Source: Hemicordylus capensis (Eukaryota; Chordata; Lepidosauria; Squamata; Cordylidae). Taken from it: a stretch of DNA of 64,000 bases. Below are positions 41,500-53,604 of this stretch, piece after piece; the first letter of the stretch is position 1; each line of letters opens with the position of its first letter. The notes beneath the pieces were generated by a model. That model was not told where the DNA came from. It saw only the letters and a list, made by a program, of their open reading frames with translations, and made no database searches. The stretch lies in NCBI RefSeq assembly GCF_027244095.1, contig NC_069661.1:188684501-188748500 (forward strand). Direction: 5' to 3'. The translations under genes and the position numbers were made by a program.

Positions 41500-42265
41500 T
41501 TATGCAATGAAAATTAATTAATTAATTAGTTAGTTAATTAATTAAAGTCTTCTTATATATCGCCTCCTCCAAAGATTCTAGGTGGTGAACAATACCAATA
41601 CCAATACCATTGAAAAAAAATAAATCAAGAGCAAATGCCGGGTGAAACAGGTAGGTCTTAAGAAGGGCCTTAAAAACAGCTAGGGAGGGGGCTGAATGAA
41701 TCTGAGGGTGGGGGGAGAGAAGAGGGGCGGCCACAGAGAAGACCCTCCTACGTGCCCAGGCACCGTGCACTACACCAGGCCCCAGAACACTAAGGAGAGC
41801 CAGCTGAGAAGACCTTCCAGGACGGGATACAACCAGCCAAGAGAGGTGACCCCAGAGATATACAGGTTCTAAGCCCATAAGGGTTTTGTAGGTGAGAAGC
41901 AGCACTTTGAACTGGACCTAGAACGAACAGGCAACCAGTGCAGCAACCATAAAATAGGTGTGACACTAACTATCAAATCTACAGCCACCCATGAGGAGGC
42001 GGGCCACTGCATTCTGGACTAGTTGAAGCTTCCAAATCATTTTCAAAGGCAATCCTAAGTAGAATGCATTACAGTAATCCAAACAAGAGGGAACAAAGGC
42101 ATGAGTTACTGTTGCCAGGGCCTGCTGGTTGAAAAAAGGCCATAACTGGCAAAACTGGGCAAAGGCACCCCGGCCACAGCCTCCACCTGCTGTTCAAGCA
42201 GGAGCTGCAAGTCCAGAAGGACCCACAGATCTCAGCCCGTCTCTCTTAAGGGAAACGCACCCCAT
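41500..42265 (-). mobile_element. L2-type LINE 3' portion
   Basis: On - it encodes LLLTYKTLMGLEPVYLW near 41905, an L2 RT C-terminal block, and ends in a diverged 3' region at 41540-41600. Fragment only. Confidence 0.7.
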
Positions 42266-43099
42266 CAAGAGTTTTGCTGCTCCTTCTAGTTTAAACATCA
42301 ACACAAATGATGCTTTACACTGTCACACTAATTTTAAAAATTCTGATATTAAGTGAGAATCTATTGGACAGCAGAGTAAAATATTTGGCAAAGTAAAATA
42401 ACAGCTTTGCTAGAGATTTTATGTTGGGAAACTGATATGCATTGGTCCAGGGCTGAGGGCCAAACTAGATGTGATGTGAGAGATTTATTATAGGATCTCC
42501 CTGTTGGAGATGGAGTTCCAGTGCATCGTCCTTTTGCACCAACTATCCTAATGACCACTAGGGCCATTGGGAGTAGAGGTAGTTAGTGAAGGTCTCCTTA
42601 CCTGTCCCTGCTTTCCTCTGCTCTTTGACCCCTGCTTTGACTCCTCAGGTACTTCCTGTAGTGAGTCAGTCCTCTTCCTTTCCTCCTAGAGAGAAGATGG
42701 AAACATCTCTCTCTCCCTCCTACCTATTCATGTAGCTGATAGGATAGCTCTTTCTTATCCCAAATGTACTTCACTAATAAATCAATTTAGTTTAGACTCG
42801 ACAGTGATCTCCATGTGTGTTACTTAAATAGTTGCAACAACTAAACTCTGCACTCTGTAACGGGAGTGGTAGCTAAATACTTACAAACCCCAATAACCCC
42901 AACTTTGCTAAATACTCACAAACCCCAATAACCCCAACATCATTTTGCTTTTCTAAACGCAGCTGTGGGAGCCCCTGATTTGGATTGAGGAATTGGTGAG
43001 GAAATGCCTTTCCCAATCCCTCCCCCACAGGCACTTCTAATATAAAATGCAGGATGGCTGTTGATAAGAGTGGAAAATGTAAAATTTGGAGCAGCATCA
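42266..43099. other. Intergenic, nothing recognised
   Basis: Apart from a short direct repeat (ctaaatacttacaaaccccaa at about 42872 and again near 42908) I see no feature. Confidence 0.4.
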
Positions 43100-43270
43100 G
43101 CACGTTGCTTTACTTTGAGGAAATAAGCCTGGATCCAGGGCGCTTTTACTCCTGGACTTCAGGGCTGAGTTCCAGGGCCTCCACACCCTTTGGGGGTCCC
43201 CAAATCCTCCAAACCAGTTTGTCCTGGTTGGTGTGGTTGCTACTGGTCAACATTGTGCCAGGAGGCCGAG
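43100..43270. mobile_element. Fragment of the CAGAGGTGC hAT family
   Basis: Contains cttttactcctggacttcag and the purine-rich centre found in 11670-11876 and 56282-56454. Ends not found. Confidence 0.5.
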
Positions 43271-44480
43271 TGTGATTATTTATGTATTTATCATATTTTT
43301 ATACCACCCAATATCTACATCTCTAGATGGTGTACAAAATTTAAAATATTTAAATGTCACAAATTAAAATACATGACAATAAAACCAATAGAGTAAAATA
43401 ATTATTAAAACAAGTTTTTAAAATTGTTAAAATTAATTCTAATTAAAAGCCTGAGAAAACGGGGAGTCTTGAGGTTCTTCCTGAAAACAAACAGAGAAGG
43501 AGATGCTCTTATTTCAGCAGGGAGCATATTCCAAAGCCCTGGGGCAGTCACAGAGAAAACCCAGTCCTGGATTGCCACCAAATGAGCTGGTGGCACCCAT
43601 AGCTGGACCTCTCCAGAAGATCATAACAGGTGGCAGGGCTTATGACGAAGGAGGTGCTCTCTCAAATAGCCTGGACCCAAGCCGTTAAGGACTTTATAGG
43701 TAGTAACCAGCACTTTGTATTTCACCCGGAAACATATTGGCAGCCAGTGCAGTTATTTTAAAACTGGTGTTATGTGGTCCCTTCATGTTGTCTCAGAGAC
43801 CAATCTGGCTGCCGCATTCTGTACCAATTGTAGTGTCCGGACTACATATAACAGCAGCCCTATGTAGAGCGCATTACAGTGGTCAAGCCTGGAGGTTGTG
43901 AGCATATGTACCACAGTTTTAAGGCCATTCACCTCTAGAAATGGACGTAACTGACGTATCAGCCAAAGCTGATAAAAAGTGCTCCTGACCACCAGCTCAA
44001 CCTGAGAAACCAGGGAGAGCTTTGGGTCCAGGTACACTTCCAAGCTACATACCTGATCTTTCAGGGGGAGTGTAACTCCACCCAGAACAGGCAGATCTAA
44101 ACCATCTCTCGGGTCCTGGCCCCACACAGTCAGTACCTCTGTCTTATTTGGATTCAACTTCAGTTTGTTATCTCTCATCCAGCCCATTACTGCCTGCAGA
44201 CAGGCATTTAGAAAAGATATGCCATTTCCTGATGAGGTCGGCATGGAGAAGTAGATCTGGGTGTCATCAGAATATTGATAACACCCAGCACCAAACCTCA
44301 TGATGATCTCTCCCAGCAGTTTCATGTAGATGTTAAAGAGCATTGGAGACAGTATGGAGCCTTGTGGGACTCCACACTTCAGTTCTAGCTTAGTGGATCA
44401 ACAGTCTCCAAGTGACACCACCTGGAATCTTCCAGAGCGGTAGGAGCGGAACCACTGTCAAACAGTGCCACCCAATCCCA
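43271..44480 (-). mobile_element. L2/L3-type LINE, 3' portion of ORF2
   Basis: 3' end at 43271 (ttatcatatttttataccac). RT part on - at 44343-43783 reads YQYSDDTQIYFSMPTSS (motif C is SDD, not ADD) and LDHCNALYIGLLLYVV. Broken copy of the family at 1-2990. Confidence 0.85.
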
Positions 44481-44935
44481 CTTCCCTCAGGCAGTCCAGA
44501 GGCTCCCACACAATCACTCCCCCTCCTCTCATCTAGGTTTCTATTTGCACACAGTCAAAAATCAGAAGCACACACAGCTCTTGAACCTGGGTAGGATGCC
44601 TAGAAAACCCAGTTTATGGTCACATGAACTAGCCTCTTGTAGGAGGAGGAAGATGCTATTTTAACAACTTTTGCCATTTCAAACAAATAGTTGGTTTGAT
44701 AAAACATTTTCCCTATTGTATGGCTTGTTCTGTGAGGCCAACTCAGTTGCAAACACTTAGCGCTATATATTTGGAAACCTGCAAAGTATCAAAAGGAGGG
44801 AGTTATCTCTAGTTAGCTGTCAGTCTGGTTTCTCTCTTCCTTCATTATCTCTGCTTTTCATCTTTAACTTCATGAATAAACTGGAAAAATAGTAAGGTGT
44901 TCTCCATTAAACTCTTCCTCACTGTCACCCCCCCC

Positions 44936-44936
<1 letters not shown>

Positions 44937-44989
<53 letters not shown>
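44937..44989. repeat. (CA)n microsatellite
   Basis: About 26 uninterrupted CA units, about 420 bp past the BEST3 stop codon in gene orientation, so possibly within its 3' UTR. Confidence 0.95.
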
Positions 44990-44991
<2 letters not shown>

Positions 44992-45411
44992 CCAATTTCT
45001 AAAAGGAAAGGACTTCTGTTCTCTTAAGAACTTAAGAACTTTGAAGAAGTTTCATAGATGAAGCTTTTTCAATCACAGAATCACAGTGATGACAAAAATG
45101 GCACCTGCTGGATGTTGTCCCTTCCCCTTGGGAGTTCAGAAACAGTTAGAATGCCCATTCCTTGAGATATGATTGCATCAACAACACAACCTAGGCTAAA
45201 TCTCATGTTTGTTTAGTTTGAATAGGCATCTGTTCAGAAAGAATGACATAAAAGTAGGTTTCAAACATTTTGAATTGCATTATTAAAATGAAGACATTGA
45301 GAGCACATGGTGGCATGATATAGTCTGAGGGGCTTTGTTTGTCCCTAGGCATGCTCTTAAAAATAACCCTTCTGAATGCCACAAGATAGTAGCAAAACAC
45401 TTTCTGATTTG

Positions 45412-46327
45412 TCAGAGATGTCCTTTATTTTTCTCACTACTAAACTCAACGATATCAGTTTCTTTGGTATCTAGTTTTTTCAGTAAGTGGCTTATGTCAA
45501 TTTTATTTATAGCAGTAGGAATAGATGCTGGAGTGTCTTCAGTGCTTAAGTTGCTTCTTCTACAGATTGTTTCAGACTCTGTCAAAAGAGGTGCAGTTTG
45601 TGTGCTGGGTACCACATGGTGAGTATGAACACTTGGGAACCTCAGAATTTGATCATCTGGAGTACCTGGTTGCTGTCTGTCTTTTACATCTGTAGATGAA
45701 TCCTCTTGTCCGGCTTCCATTTTAAGTGATGCCATTTCTAAAGGAGATTCCAGAGAATCAGTAGGACTGTTGGATGGCCTACAATGGATCAGTGTGAGAC
45801 CCTCCAAGCTGGTCTTTGACTCAGTTGGACTGCCAGAATCCTTTTCTGTCAGGACATTGGTAGTGTTGTCTACTGGTGAATCCGGCCCAGCTTCTTTGTC
45901 CTCAGTTTCAATGGTAACCATTTCAGAAACAGGCGAATCCATTTTGGCTGTAATCGCATCCATACTAGACTGGTAGCATGTCTCCAGGGCATCGTTCTTG
46001 CTGGTTTCTCTGATGACTCCTAGATCTATACTCCCACGCATTTTCAAATTCCGGTCAGGCCCTTCATGGTTTTTCTTGGCATTTGAGATGAAAGGTCTCC
46101 CTCTAGAGTGCATCTCTTGCAAATTTCCAATGTGATGCATTTCGTGAGAAGGGAAAAAGACAGAGTTTTCACTCGACTGTCTTTGATAGGTTCTCCTGGT
46201 TGGAGAAGGGGAGCCTTCACGGACACTCAGAAAGCGTTTCACTTTTCTCAACACTGAATTCTGCCTTTTGGGTTTATCCTCATCCCACTGCCAGTTGTCT
46301 CCACGGAGGAATTGGCTGTCTGCCAGA
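45412..46327 (-). CDS. BEST3: BEST3 last exon: long cytoplasmic tail
   Basis: Acceptor cctgtag, then [17 protein letters not shown] and [20 protein letters not shown]. This basic R-K-V-K-R-F-L patch followed by SPSPTRR matches the BEST3 tail. The rest is Ser/Thr/Pro/Glu rich and looks disordered. The stop is TGA (45414-45412 on -). The open frame runs further upstream to 46482, but that part is intron. Confidence 0.92.
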
Positions 46328-49300
46328 CTACAGGATAAAACATGAAAGTGCTTATGGGCTCCGCATTGAATAAATGCTAACATTAGGAACTGAATATCAC
46401 TGGCAGTAGTATTAAATAGGGAAATAGTTCCAACAGATTTGTGACATTTATTAGAGGTGTAATCTTCCAACCAGTTATACATGCAGAAGTCCTATTAATT
46501 TCAACAACATTTGCATGCATGTAATTTGTAGTGGGATTGGAGCTTCCTGGGTTTGGAACCTTCTGGTCATGAAGAACCAGACTACCCAAGGTGGCCTACA
46601 CTGAAATAAGTAATAACACATTACTGAAAATAACTCAAAAGCAGCATGAAAGCTGCAGCTGCAGAGGAAACACAGAAAATCAGATAGGGGCCAGATAAAG
46701 TCAAGCAGTTCAGGTCAGCTACATACCCCATTTCAATAGTTGATCCAAGGAAAGAGGGAATGCAGTAATCTGCAGCTGCTAGGGTATATGGTGGGCGGGC
46801 TGAAGAATCATCCCAATAGATATCTTTTTTCATTTTTGGTAAATTCATATGCATTTCATCCACAGCTAGAAGTGAGACCTAGGATAATTGCACTATAAAT
46901 TAGAATGTTTGCAACACAGTTTCAGACATAATATACTTATGTCACATACCAGAGACCTTCACAGCTAAGTCAGCGCGCGCGCACACACGCGTGCAATATG
47001 TGGCCTTTGACTTACTTTTTATTAAACAGAAGCTCCCTTGTGCCACATGGAGCTTTCTCAGACAGCAGGCTTTACCACGGGTTTACTGCGAATTCAAAGT
47101 TGCTAAAAAAAAAAAAAAAACCAATGCAAAAAGTAGATTTTTTAAACCCCTAATGCCCAGTGAAAAACCTGAATTGTGCGTGAAGTGCTCCTGGATAGCT
47201 TGCAGGAACTTCGGGGTAAATTTGGCCGATCTGTGAACACACACCTCCATTCTGGAGGAGATGTGAAATCTGTGGTAGTTTCAGAAGCAGTTTGCAATGC
47301 GACCGCTGATCAAGGGGGAAATAAAAATTCAATTCACACTGGATGCATAGAAGACTTTTGCCATGCCTAAAGAAGCTTTCTGTGCTATAGAGATTACAAT
47401 GTGTCAGGACCAGCCCACGCTCAGGAAGAGAAAGCACAAGTCAAAGTACACCCTAGAACAAGGTCTTGTTGGGGGCACATGCACCCCAACCTTAGACTCA
47501 GAGGTACCAACTCAGAAGTATGTGGAACTGAGGCCTGTGTCTGATTTCATTTTATATTAAGAAATGAATTAATGCCTGGACTCAGGGTGAACTGACACCC
47601 AGACCTCATGAGGAAGAGGCGATCCAGCATTGTATTGTGAAATGGGTATTCAAGGAAGCACAAAAGCCAGGCCAGAACAATCCAAATGCTAAAATGTGAC
47701 TCACTATCAGATAATGTCTGTGGAAGAGGCCAGAAGCTGATCTCCTCTTTCCTGTTGCAAGAAGTCTACAGTATGTTAATCCTTGTCAATGATTGCTCTG
47801 CTATACTCAATTGCTCTCTATAGAAATTCAACATAGGTAAATGCACACAAAGAAAACACCTGTAGATTAAATCCTTGTACTAACACCCTTTGTAACACCT
47901 CATGGAATCAGGCTAGCAAATCTGGGACAAGAGAAGGGGCCCATTGGCAACTCAGAGATGCAGATTTGCTTTGGGCAATGTCCCCCCCCCCAAGCTTACA
48001 GTTTACAGAAGATGGGATTCAGATTTCTCTGGACTGGCCAATATCCTGACTAATTAAAAGACATTATCCAGAAGGTAACAGCATTGTCACCCTTTTGGGG
48101 ACCCAGGAAAAGATGAGGAGATTTGAATAGACTCTATGAGATATCAAAGGAAAATACAACTATAAAGAATGAGGCTTACTGGACAGAGGGCTAGCAATCT
48201 TGTGCCTACAAGCAAGATCTGCTCATGAGCAATCCAAGGGTTTGCTGCCCAAGCCACGGGGCTAGAGGCAGGAACTCTTTCCATGGGAGAAGGGACTGTT
48301 TGTGACTTCTGCTGTGAAGTGAGAAGTCAAGACTCCCCAGCCATGATACTCCCTAGCAATCTTGTGCCTACAAGCAAGATCTGCTCATGAGCAATCCAAG
48401 GGTTTGCTGCTAAGCCATGGGGCAACAAGCAGGAACTCTGTCCATGGACAGGAACTCTCTGTGACTTCTGCTGCACAGTGAGAAGTCAAGACTTCCCCAG
48501 CCATGGTGCTCTGACTCTCAGCCGGGCTCTGAGCAAACTGCATGCTTGATCACTGCTCTCAAAGCTCCTGTCCCCAGCCAAAAGCCTCTCTCCTTCAGCT
48601 GAAAGATCCACCGTTCTCAAGGCTCTGATCTGGGTAATATGCCACCCCACAAGCCTTGGATCCCTCCATCCTTTCCCCTTCTTCTCCTTTCCTCTCGTCC
48701 CTCTACTAATTCCTGATCTCCCCAAACCATGCCAGCCCTCAAGCCTTCCTTACCTTTTCCGTCTATATCTGAATTGTATTAGGCTCTAGGAAGATTTAAT
48801 ACACACACATATGTTAGTTAGGAACACTGGGTGAATATTGGTGCTGGCTAGGGTTGAAATACTGTTAGTAATACTGATAGAATGTTCTGCTTTCTGCTCA
48901 GTTAGATTGATGTTATTCTTTTATACTCAGTAAAGCCCATTGAATCATTTAGGATTGCTTTGATCTCCTTTCTTCCTTGCACCCAGATCCTACATGGTCA
49001 CTATATAAAAGAACTTGGTCACTTGGTGACACTGATGAGACAGGCCTAATTTTGTATGCTAGCTAATGAGCATATTTAGTTTATAAATCAGGCCTGGCCC
49101 ACAACAGTCTGAATGATCATCACCAGCTATACAACTTCACGCTACCTGGATGTCACTGGTGCAACATTTGCTTCTGCCGACACTCTAGTTTTATTTGCAT
49201 TTTTGACTCCTTGGCTGGACAATCTCCTGTGTTAGCAACCTTGCAATGGACTTGCTCCTTGCTCTGTTAACCAGCCTCCTGGGGTTGCTCTAAGATGGGG

Positions 49301-50839
49301 AATCCAAACCACAAAGCTCAGTGATAGTGATAGTGATGTGCACAGAACCAGCTGGCCCGGTTTGGTTCGAGTCCGGACTGGGCCAGTTCGGTCCGGCACC
49401 CCCTCAAACTCCCACCCCGAGTTGGGTCCGGTGGGGTTTGTGGACCTTAAATTTTTTTTTGGTACCTTTACTCCCTTTGGGGGAGTTCTTTGAGGCGGTG
49501 GGGTGTGTGTGGTCCGTGGAGGTTCCCCCTCCCACCGCTGGCCTCAATGCAGCCCAAACTGGCCCATTTGGTTGGTTCTTCGGACCATTCGGGCCTTCCC
49601 CCTCTGGCACGGTGGCCATTTTGGAGGCCGCTGCACCTGTGCAATTGGACTCTGCATGGCCCGGGTCAGGCTGCATTGAGGCCGGCAGGGGAGGGAGAAC
49701 CTCCACGCACTCCCCAGCTGCCTCCAACAACTCCCCTGAAGGGAGTAAGCTTTTTAAACTTAAACTTTAAAAACTTAAAAAAAATAATTCACCCCCCCCG
49801 AACAGTCGGGGGTATTTAGTCCAGGGTCAAACCGAACAGGGGATGGTTTGGTTCAACCCCGAATGGTTGAACCAAACAGGTTCGTCGTCGAACATGTTTG
49901 CCCATCCCTATTGGGCATGCTTAAGTCTGAAGGATTCCATAGGAATCCTTCACCATACATACCATGAATCAGAAATCCAGTCAGTTTTCTTATGAACCAG
50001 AAAACCATGTGATCTATTATTTTTGGACTACACTGACATCCAGACCAATGGGCCAAATATGCAGCTGGAGCTGTGTCCGTGCAGCCATAAACTGTTCTTA
50101 AGACAGCTAGAAGCTTCCCAGACTGCAGAGCACATGTGCATGGGGAGGGAAATGATTTTCACTGGGCTCTCTGGCCTCTAGAGTGCCTTCCAGAAACATG
50201 TCCTTGAGGGCTGCATGACCCTCATGGATATATTTCTGGAAGGCACAGAGCATTTATGGGGACAAAGATTAGTGGAAATCATTCCCTCCCCATGTGAGTG
50301 TGCTCTGCTGCTTGGGAATGAGGATGCAGATGTTTCTATATTCTTGGTCTGTTGCTCTGGATGTCAGCCATTGTGTTGTCCCCATTTGGAAAGGTACTGT
50401 TTTTATATACTTTGTTACGCTTCTCTACAAACTCTTAAAACAGAGTTTCCTTGCAAACTAATTCTCCAGGAAGAACTCATCTGCAAACCTCATAGAAAAG
50501 AATGGGGCAGGCCCCTATGTTGCAGTGGATAGCCCAAAGTTTAGATGTACAAGGCCTAGCTTCAAAGCTCTGCTGGACCATGGACTTCTTGAGTGGCAAA
50601 GGAGAAAAAACTGATTCTGTACCTATTATCTACATTGTGTAATGTCGCACTTTCAAAGCTACTCTATGCCACTAGATATGATCCACAGCAGAAAAGAAAG
50701 AAGATAGCACTTGTATGTCAAAAGAAAAGCATAGTAAGTGAAAGCAAGATAGTCTCACCTGCAGATTTCTATCAATGCACCAATTTGTTTCAAAATCATC
50801 ATCATCTTCACCAAATGGGTTAATAAGCTGTTCAGCAAC
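45412..50839 (-). CDS. BEST3: Bestrophin-3-like chloride channel, last three coding exons (partial gene)
   Basis: Exons on -: 50839-50759, 46878-46727, 46327-45412. Phases fit (81 nt; 152 nt; 1 nt completing Gly then 304 codons and TGA). The first carries [14 protein letters not shown], the acidic Ca2+ clasp of bestrophins. The second carries [19 protein letters not shown] and PSFLGST, found in all bestrophins but best matching BEST3. The last exon is the long, less conserved cytoplasmic tail and ends in [13 protein letters not shown], close to the BEST3 C-terminus as I recall it. Family knowledge: bestrophins are pentameric Ca2+-activated anion channels of the plasma membrane. The transmembrane exons lie outside the window, to the right. 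It converges with the protease gene. BEST4 or BEST2 is less likely because of the tail. Confidence 0.9.
46727..46878 (-). CDS. BEST3: BEST3 second-last exon
   Basis: 152 nt, acceptor cctag, donor gtatgt. It encodes [38 protein letters not shown] and [11 protein letters not shown], the end of the conserved bestrophin domain. The intron to the last exon is only 399 bp. Confidence 0.93.
48190..48505. repeat. Tandem duplication, about 163-bp unit, two copies
   Basis: tagcaatcttgtgcctacaa occurs at about 48190 and 48353, followed in both by ctgctcatgagcaatccaag and, at the end, gtgagaagtcaagact. Duplicated upstream elements of this kind occur in LTRs, but no LTR borders were established. Confidence 0.7.
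49331..49910. mobile_element. hAT-like element with TAGGGATG ends, 580 bp
   Basis: Ends TAGTGATGTGCACAG and, inverted, TAGGGATGGGCAAAC. GC-rich interior with ggtttggttc-type motifs inverted at the two ends. Relative of 20626-20987. No clear target duplication. Confidence 0.65.
50030..50365. repeat. Foldback repeat, about 335 bp, in BEST3 intron
   Basis: Arms ctgacatccagacca and, inverted, ctgacatccagagcaacag; inner arms agcacatgtgcatggggagg and catgtgagtgtgctctg (inverted). Related to 37490-37770. Confidence 0.65.
50759..50839 (-). CDS. BEST3: BEST3 exon with Ca2+ clasp (third from last)
   Basis: 27 codons, acceptor ttgcag, donor gtgaga. It reads [20 protein letters not shown] then CIDRNLQ. 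The E-D-D-D-D run binds activating Ca2+ in bestrophin structures. The exon is flanked at 50030-50365 by a foldback repeat. Confidence 0.93.
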
Positions 50840-51653
50840 CTGCAATTAGAGTACATATTACCTAAAACTGCAATCTATAATGATTTTATCTGTTCAGATT
50901 TGTACTAATGAAAGATCTGATGGCAAGGACAATGCTTTTGGTATGTAGTGGATAACAAGATTCCCACTTCTCATGGGGTCCATGCAGAGCATTGCAAGGG
51001 TTGGATAGGGAGCTCCTGATCCAAACCTTGCAAGGTTCTGCAAAGGTGCCATGTGAGGAAGGAGAGTTGCCAGCAGCCTCCCCTAAAACCCCAGGCTGGA
51101 AAGATTTATAATAGAGCAGGATCTTCCCATGTAACCTTTGTAACCACTGGAGGCAATGTTGAACCTCCCCCCACCTTAATCTGGTGGTGGCAGCAGTGGC
51201 AGCAGCAGCGGCGGTGGTGGCCACCCATGCTCCTTTTCTACTTCTTTGCGACATCTTGCTCTTTGCCTCTCCAAAAAACAGAGGGTGGGGACGTTAGAGT
51301 GGCCAGAAGTATGTTTAATCACTTCCTGGTCCTCCAACATCCATGCCTTCTGTCAGAGGATGGGATGTGGCAGGGAGGGAGGAGGAATGGTGGACAGCGG
51401 CAGTGGTGGCTGATGCCGCAAGAAACATGTTTTGAAGTGTGGTGGTGATAGGTGGAATGAGGTGGTTGGAGGTAAGAACAGATCTGTGGAAGTGACCAGT
51501 TTACTGCTTCTGCTAATTTGCCACTTGTGGCGACCACCTAATTACATCTCATTAGCAGGGCAGTCCTGGTTAGACATGACTGAATTGTCTCATTGATTTC
51601 AATGGTGCTTGGTCATGACTATCGAGTCTGAATGCTGCCCAAAGCTTCTAAAC
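50840..51653. other. Probable BEST3 intron, no exon seen
   Basis: Contains a GGC/GGT-rich triplet stretch at about 51183-51225 and a small palindromic repeat at 51568-51622 (agacatgactgaattgtctc). No bestrophin exon recognised. Confidence 0.45.
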
Positions 51654-51791
51654 CAGGCTTCCCCAAACTGCGGCCCTCCAGATGTTGCTGAACTACAACT
51701 TCCAGCATACCCAGCCACATAAAACTGTGTCTAGGGATGCTGGGAGTTGTAGTTCAGCAACATCTGGAGGGCCGCAGCTTGGGGATGCCTG
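51654..51791. mobile_element. Palindromic hAT MITE, 138 bp
   Basis: Arms caggcttccccaaactgcgg and its inverse; perfect 8-bp duplication ttctaaac (51646-51653 and 51792-51799). Confidence 0.93.
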
Positions 51792-51799
51792 TTCTAAAC

Positions 51800-52650
51800 T
51801 GTTGATATTGAATGATGAAGCAAATTTTTTAATTTCTCTTGCATCATTTTAAGGTATAAATTCTGATGCTCAATAAAGTCTTCAATACATATATTAATTT
51901 TTCACATTATGAAAAGTTGCTCGCTGCTTTCATCTTTTAAAAGCTATTTATGATGCAGAACAGATGTCTCCAATCTGTGAAGACAGCAGAAAGCTGAAAT
52001 ATAGCCTATATTTATCCCAGGTTTTTACGCAGAAGCAACAACATTTTCCTGAGAATTCTAGGCCCTTGTCCCTCCAGATTATACCTTCTGAGGAAGTTTT
52101 AATTCCATCCACGTCTCATCATCATCAGTTTGAAACTGATCTATCTATGTAACTAGCTGAGAGGGAGAGTAAAACAGACTAATGGGAGGCATAGACCTTT
52201 CGATACCACCATCATATATACTATATAGTATATCAGCAAGTATACTTGAACATTTTCTGGTTTGTCCTTGCAAAACAATTGTTTACACTAAATTGTATCA
52301 TACAGATTGTTTCTTCTCAGTTGTTTGGGCGGAAAAAATATAGAGTAATTAAGGGGAAAGTTCATTTTAACTGTAGCAATGCTGCACAACCAAGATTATT
52401 TCCAACTTCTCCCTAGATCTATATCAACTTCTCATTAATAGCCTCAGTAACTTCAGGCAAGGAAACTGGGTAATCTTAACACTTATCTTCCACCAGTACT
52501 TTAGGTGATACAATCCCTGCTATACATTTATTATATGTATTATTCTGAGCTGTACAAAAACAATCCTTCTACAGAATAGAATAATTAGAATAATACTCCA
52601 CAAACTAAGCAGCAGTTTCACAAATAGTTCTGCATACCTCCAAATTTCTC
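51800..52650. other. Nothing recognised
   Basis: AT-rich, probably BEST3 intron. No exon or repeat that I can support. Confidence 0.4.
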
Positions 52651-52668
52651 AAGAACATAAGAATAGCC

Positions 52669-52863
52669 CAGTGGTCCCTCTAATTTTTTTCATTTCTGTG
52701 CAGAGTGCATTTTGTTCTGGGTGGCAGTATCAAGGGAGTGTGTGCAAACCTGCATTCAGAGTGGGGCCTTCTGATTCAACCTGAGCGGGATCTAAAATTA
52801 AATGAGCAGACATCCAAAAACTTGTGAGCGCACGCACATGTGCACACCTTAGAAGGAACAGTG
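52669..52863. mobile_element. hAT MITE, 195 bp, inserted in the CR1 3' end
   Basis: Ends CAGTGGTCCCTCTAA and, inverted, CACTGTTCCTTCTAAGG. 8-bp duplication gaatagcc/gaatagcg with one mismatch. Confidence 0.88.
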
Positions 52864-53604
52864 GAATAGCGCTGCTGGATCAGTCCCAAGGCCCATCTAG
52901 TCCAGCATCCTGTTTCACACAGTGGCCCACCAGACACCTCTGAAGCCCACAGGCAAGAGGTAAGGGCATGCCCTCTCTCTTGCTGTTGCTCCCCTACAAC
53001 TGGTATTTGGAGGCATCTTGCCTCTGAGGCTGGAGGTGGTCTATAGCCACCTGACTAGTAGCCATTGATAAACCTCTCCTCCGTGAATTTGTCTAAGCCC
53101 CTTTTAAAGCCGTCCAAGCTAGTGGCTGTCGTCACTTCCCCTGGCAGAGTATTCCATATATTAATTACACACTGTGTAGAAAAGTACTTTTGTTGGTCCT
53201 AAAATTCCTGGCCTTCAGTTTCAGACGACCCCTGGTTTTAATGTTGGGAGAGAGGGAGAAAAATTTGTATCTTACCACTCACTCTACTCCATGCATAATG
53301 TTATACACTTCAATCATGTCTCCCCATAGTCGCCTCTTTTCCAAACGAAAAAGCCCCAGATGCTGTAGCCTTGCCTCATAAGGAAGGTGCTCCAGGCCCC
53401 TGATCATCTTAGTTGCCCTCTTCTGCACCTTTTCCAGGTCTACAATATTCTCCTTAAGATATGGTTACCAGAATTGCACACAATATTCTAAATGCGGCCG
53501 CACCATGATTTGTACAAGGACATTATAATATTAGCATTTTTATTTTCAGTTCCCTTCCTAATGATCCCTAGCATCATGGAATTGGTCTTTTTCACAGCTG
53601 CCGC

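Larger units (their letters stand above)
46879..50758 (-). other. BEST3 intron between the clasp exon and the next exon
   Basis: 3.9 kb. It holds an A run at 47105-47121, a twofold tandem duplication at 48190-48505, LTR-like sequence near 48930-49000, the hAT-like element at 49331-49910 and a foldback at 50030-50365. Confidence 0.7.

Noticed and set aside
46328-46482. Extension of the BEST3 last exon to an upstream ATG
   Set aside because: The acceptor cctgtag at 46328-46334 and the Gly codon completed by the previous exon show that this part is intron.
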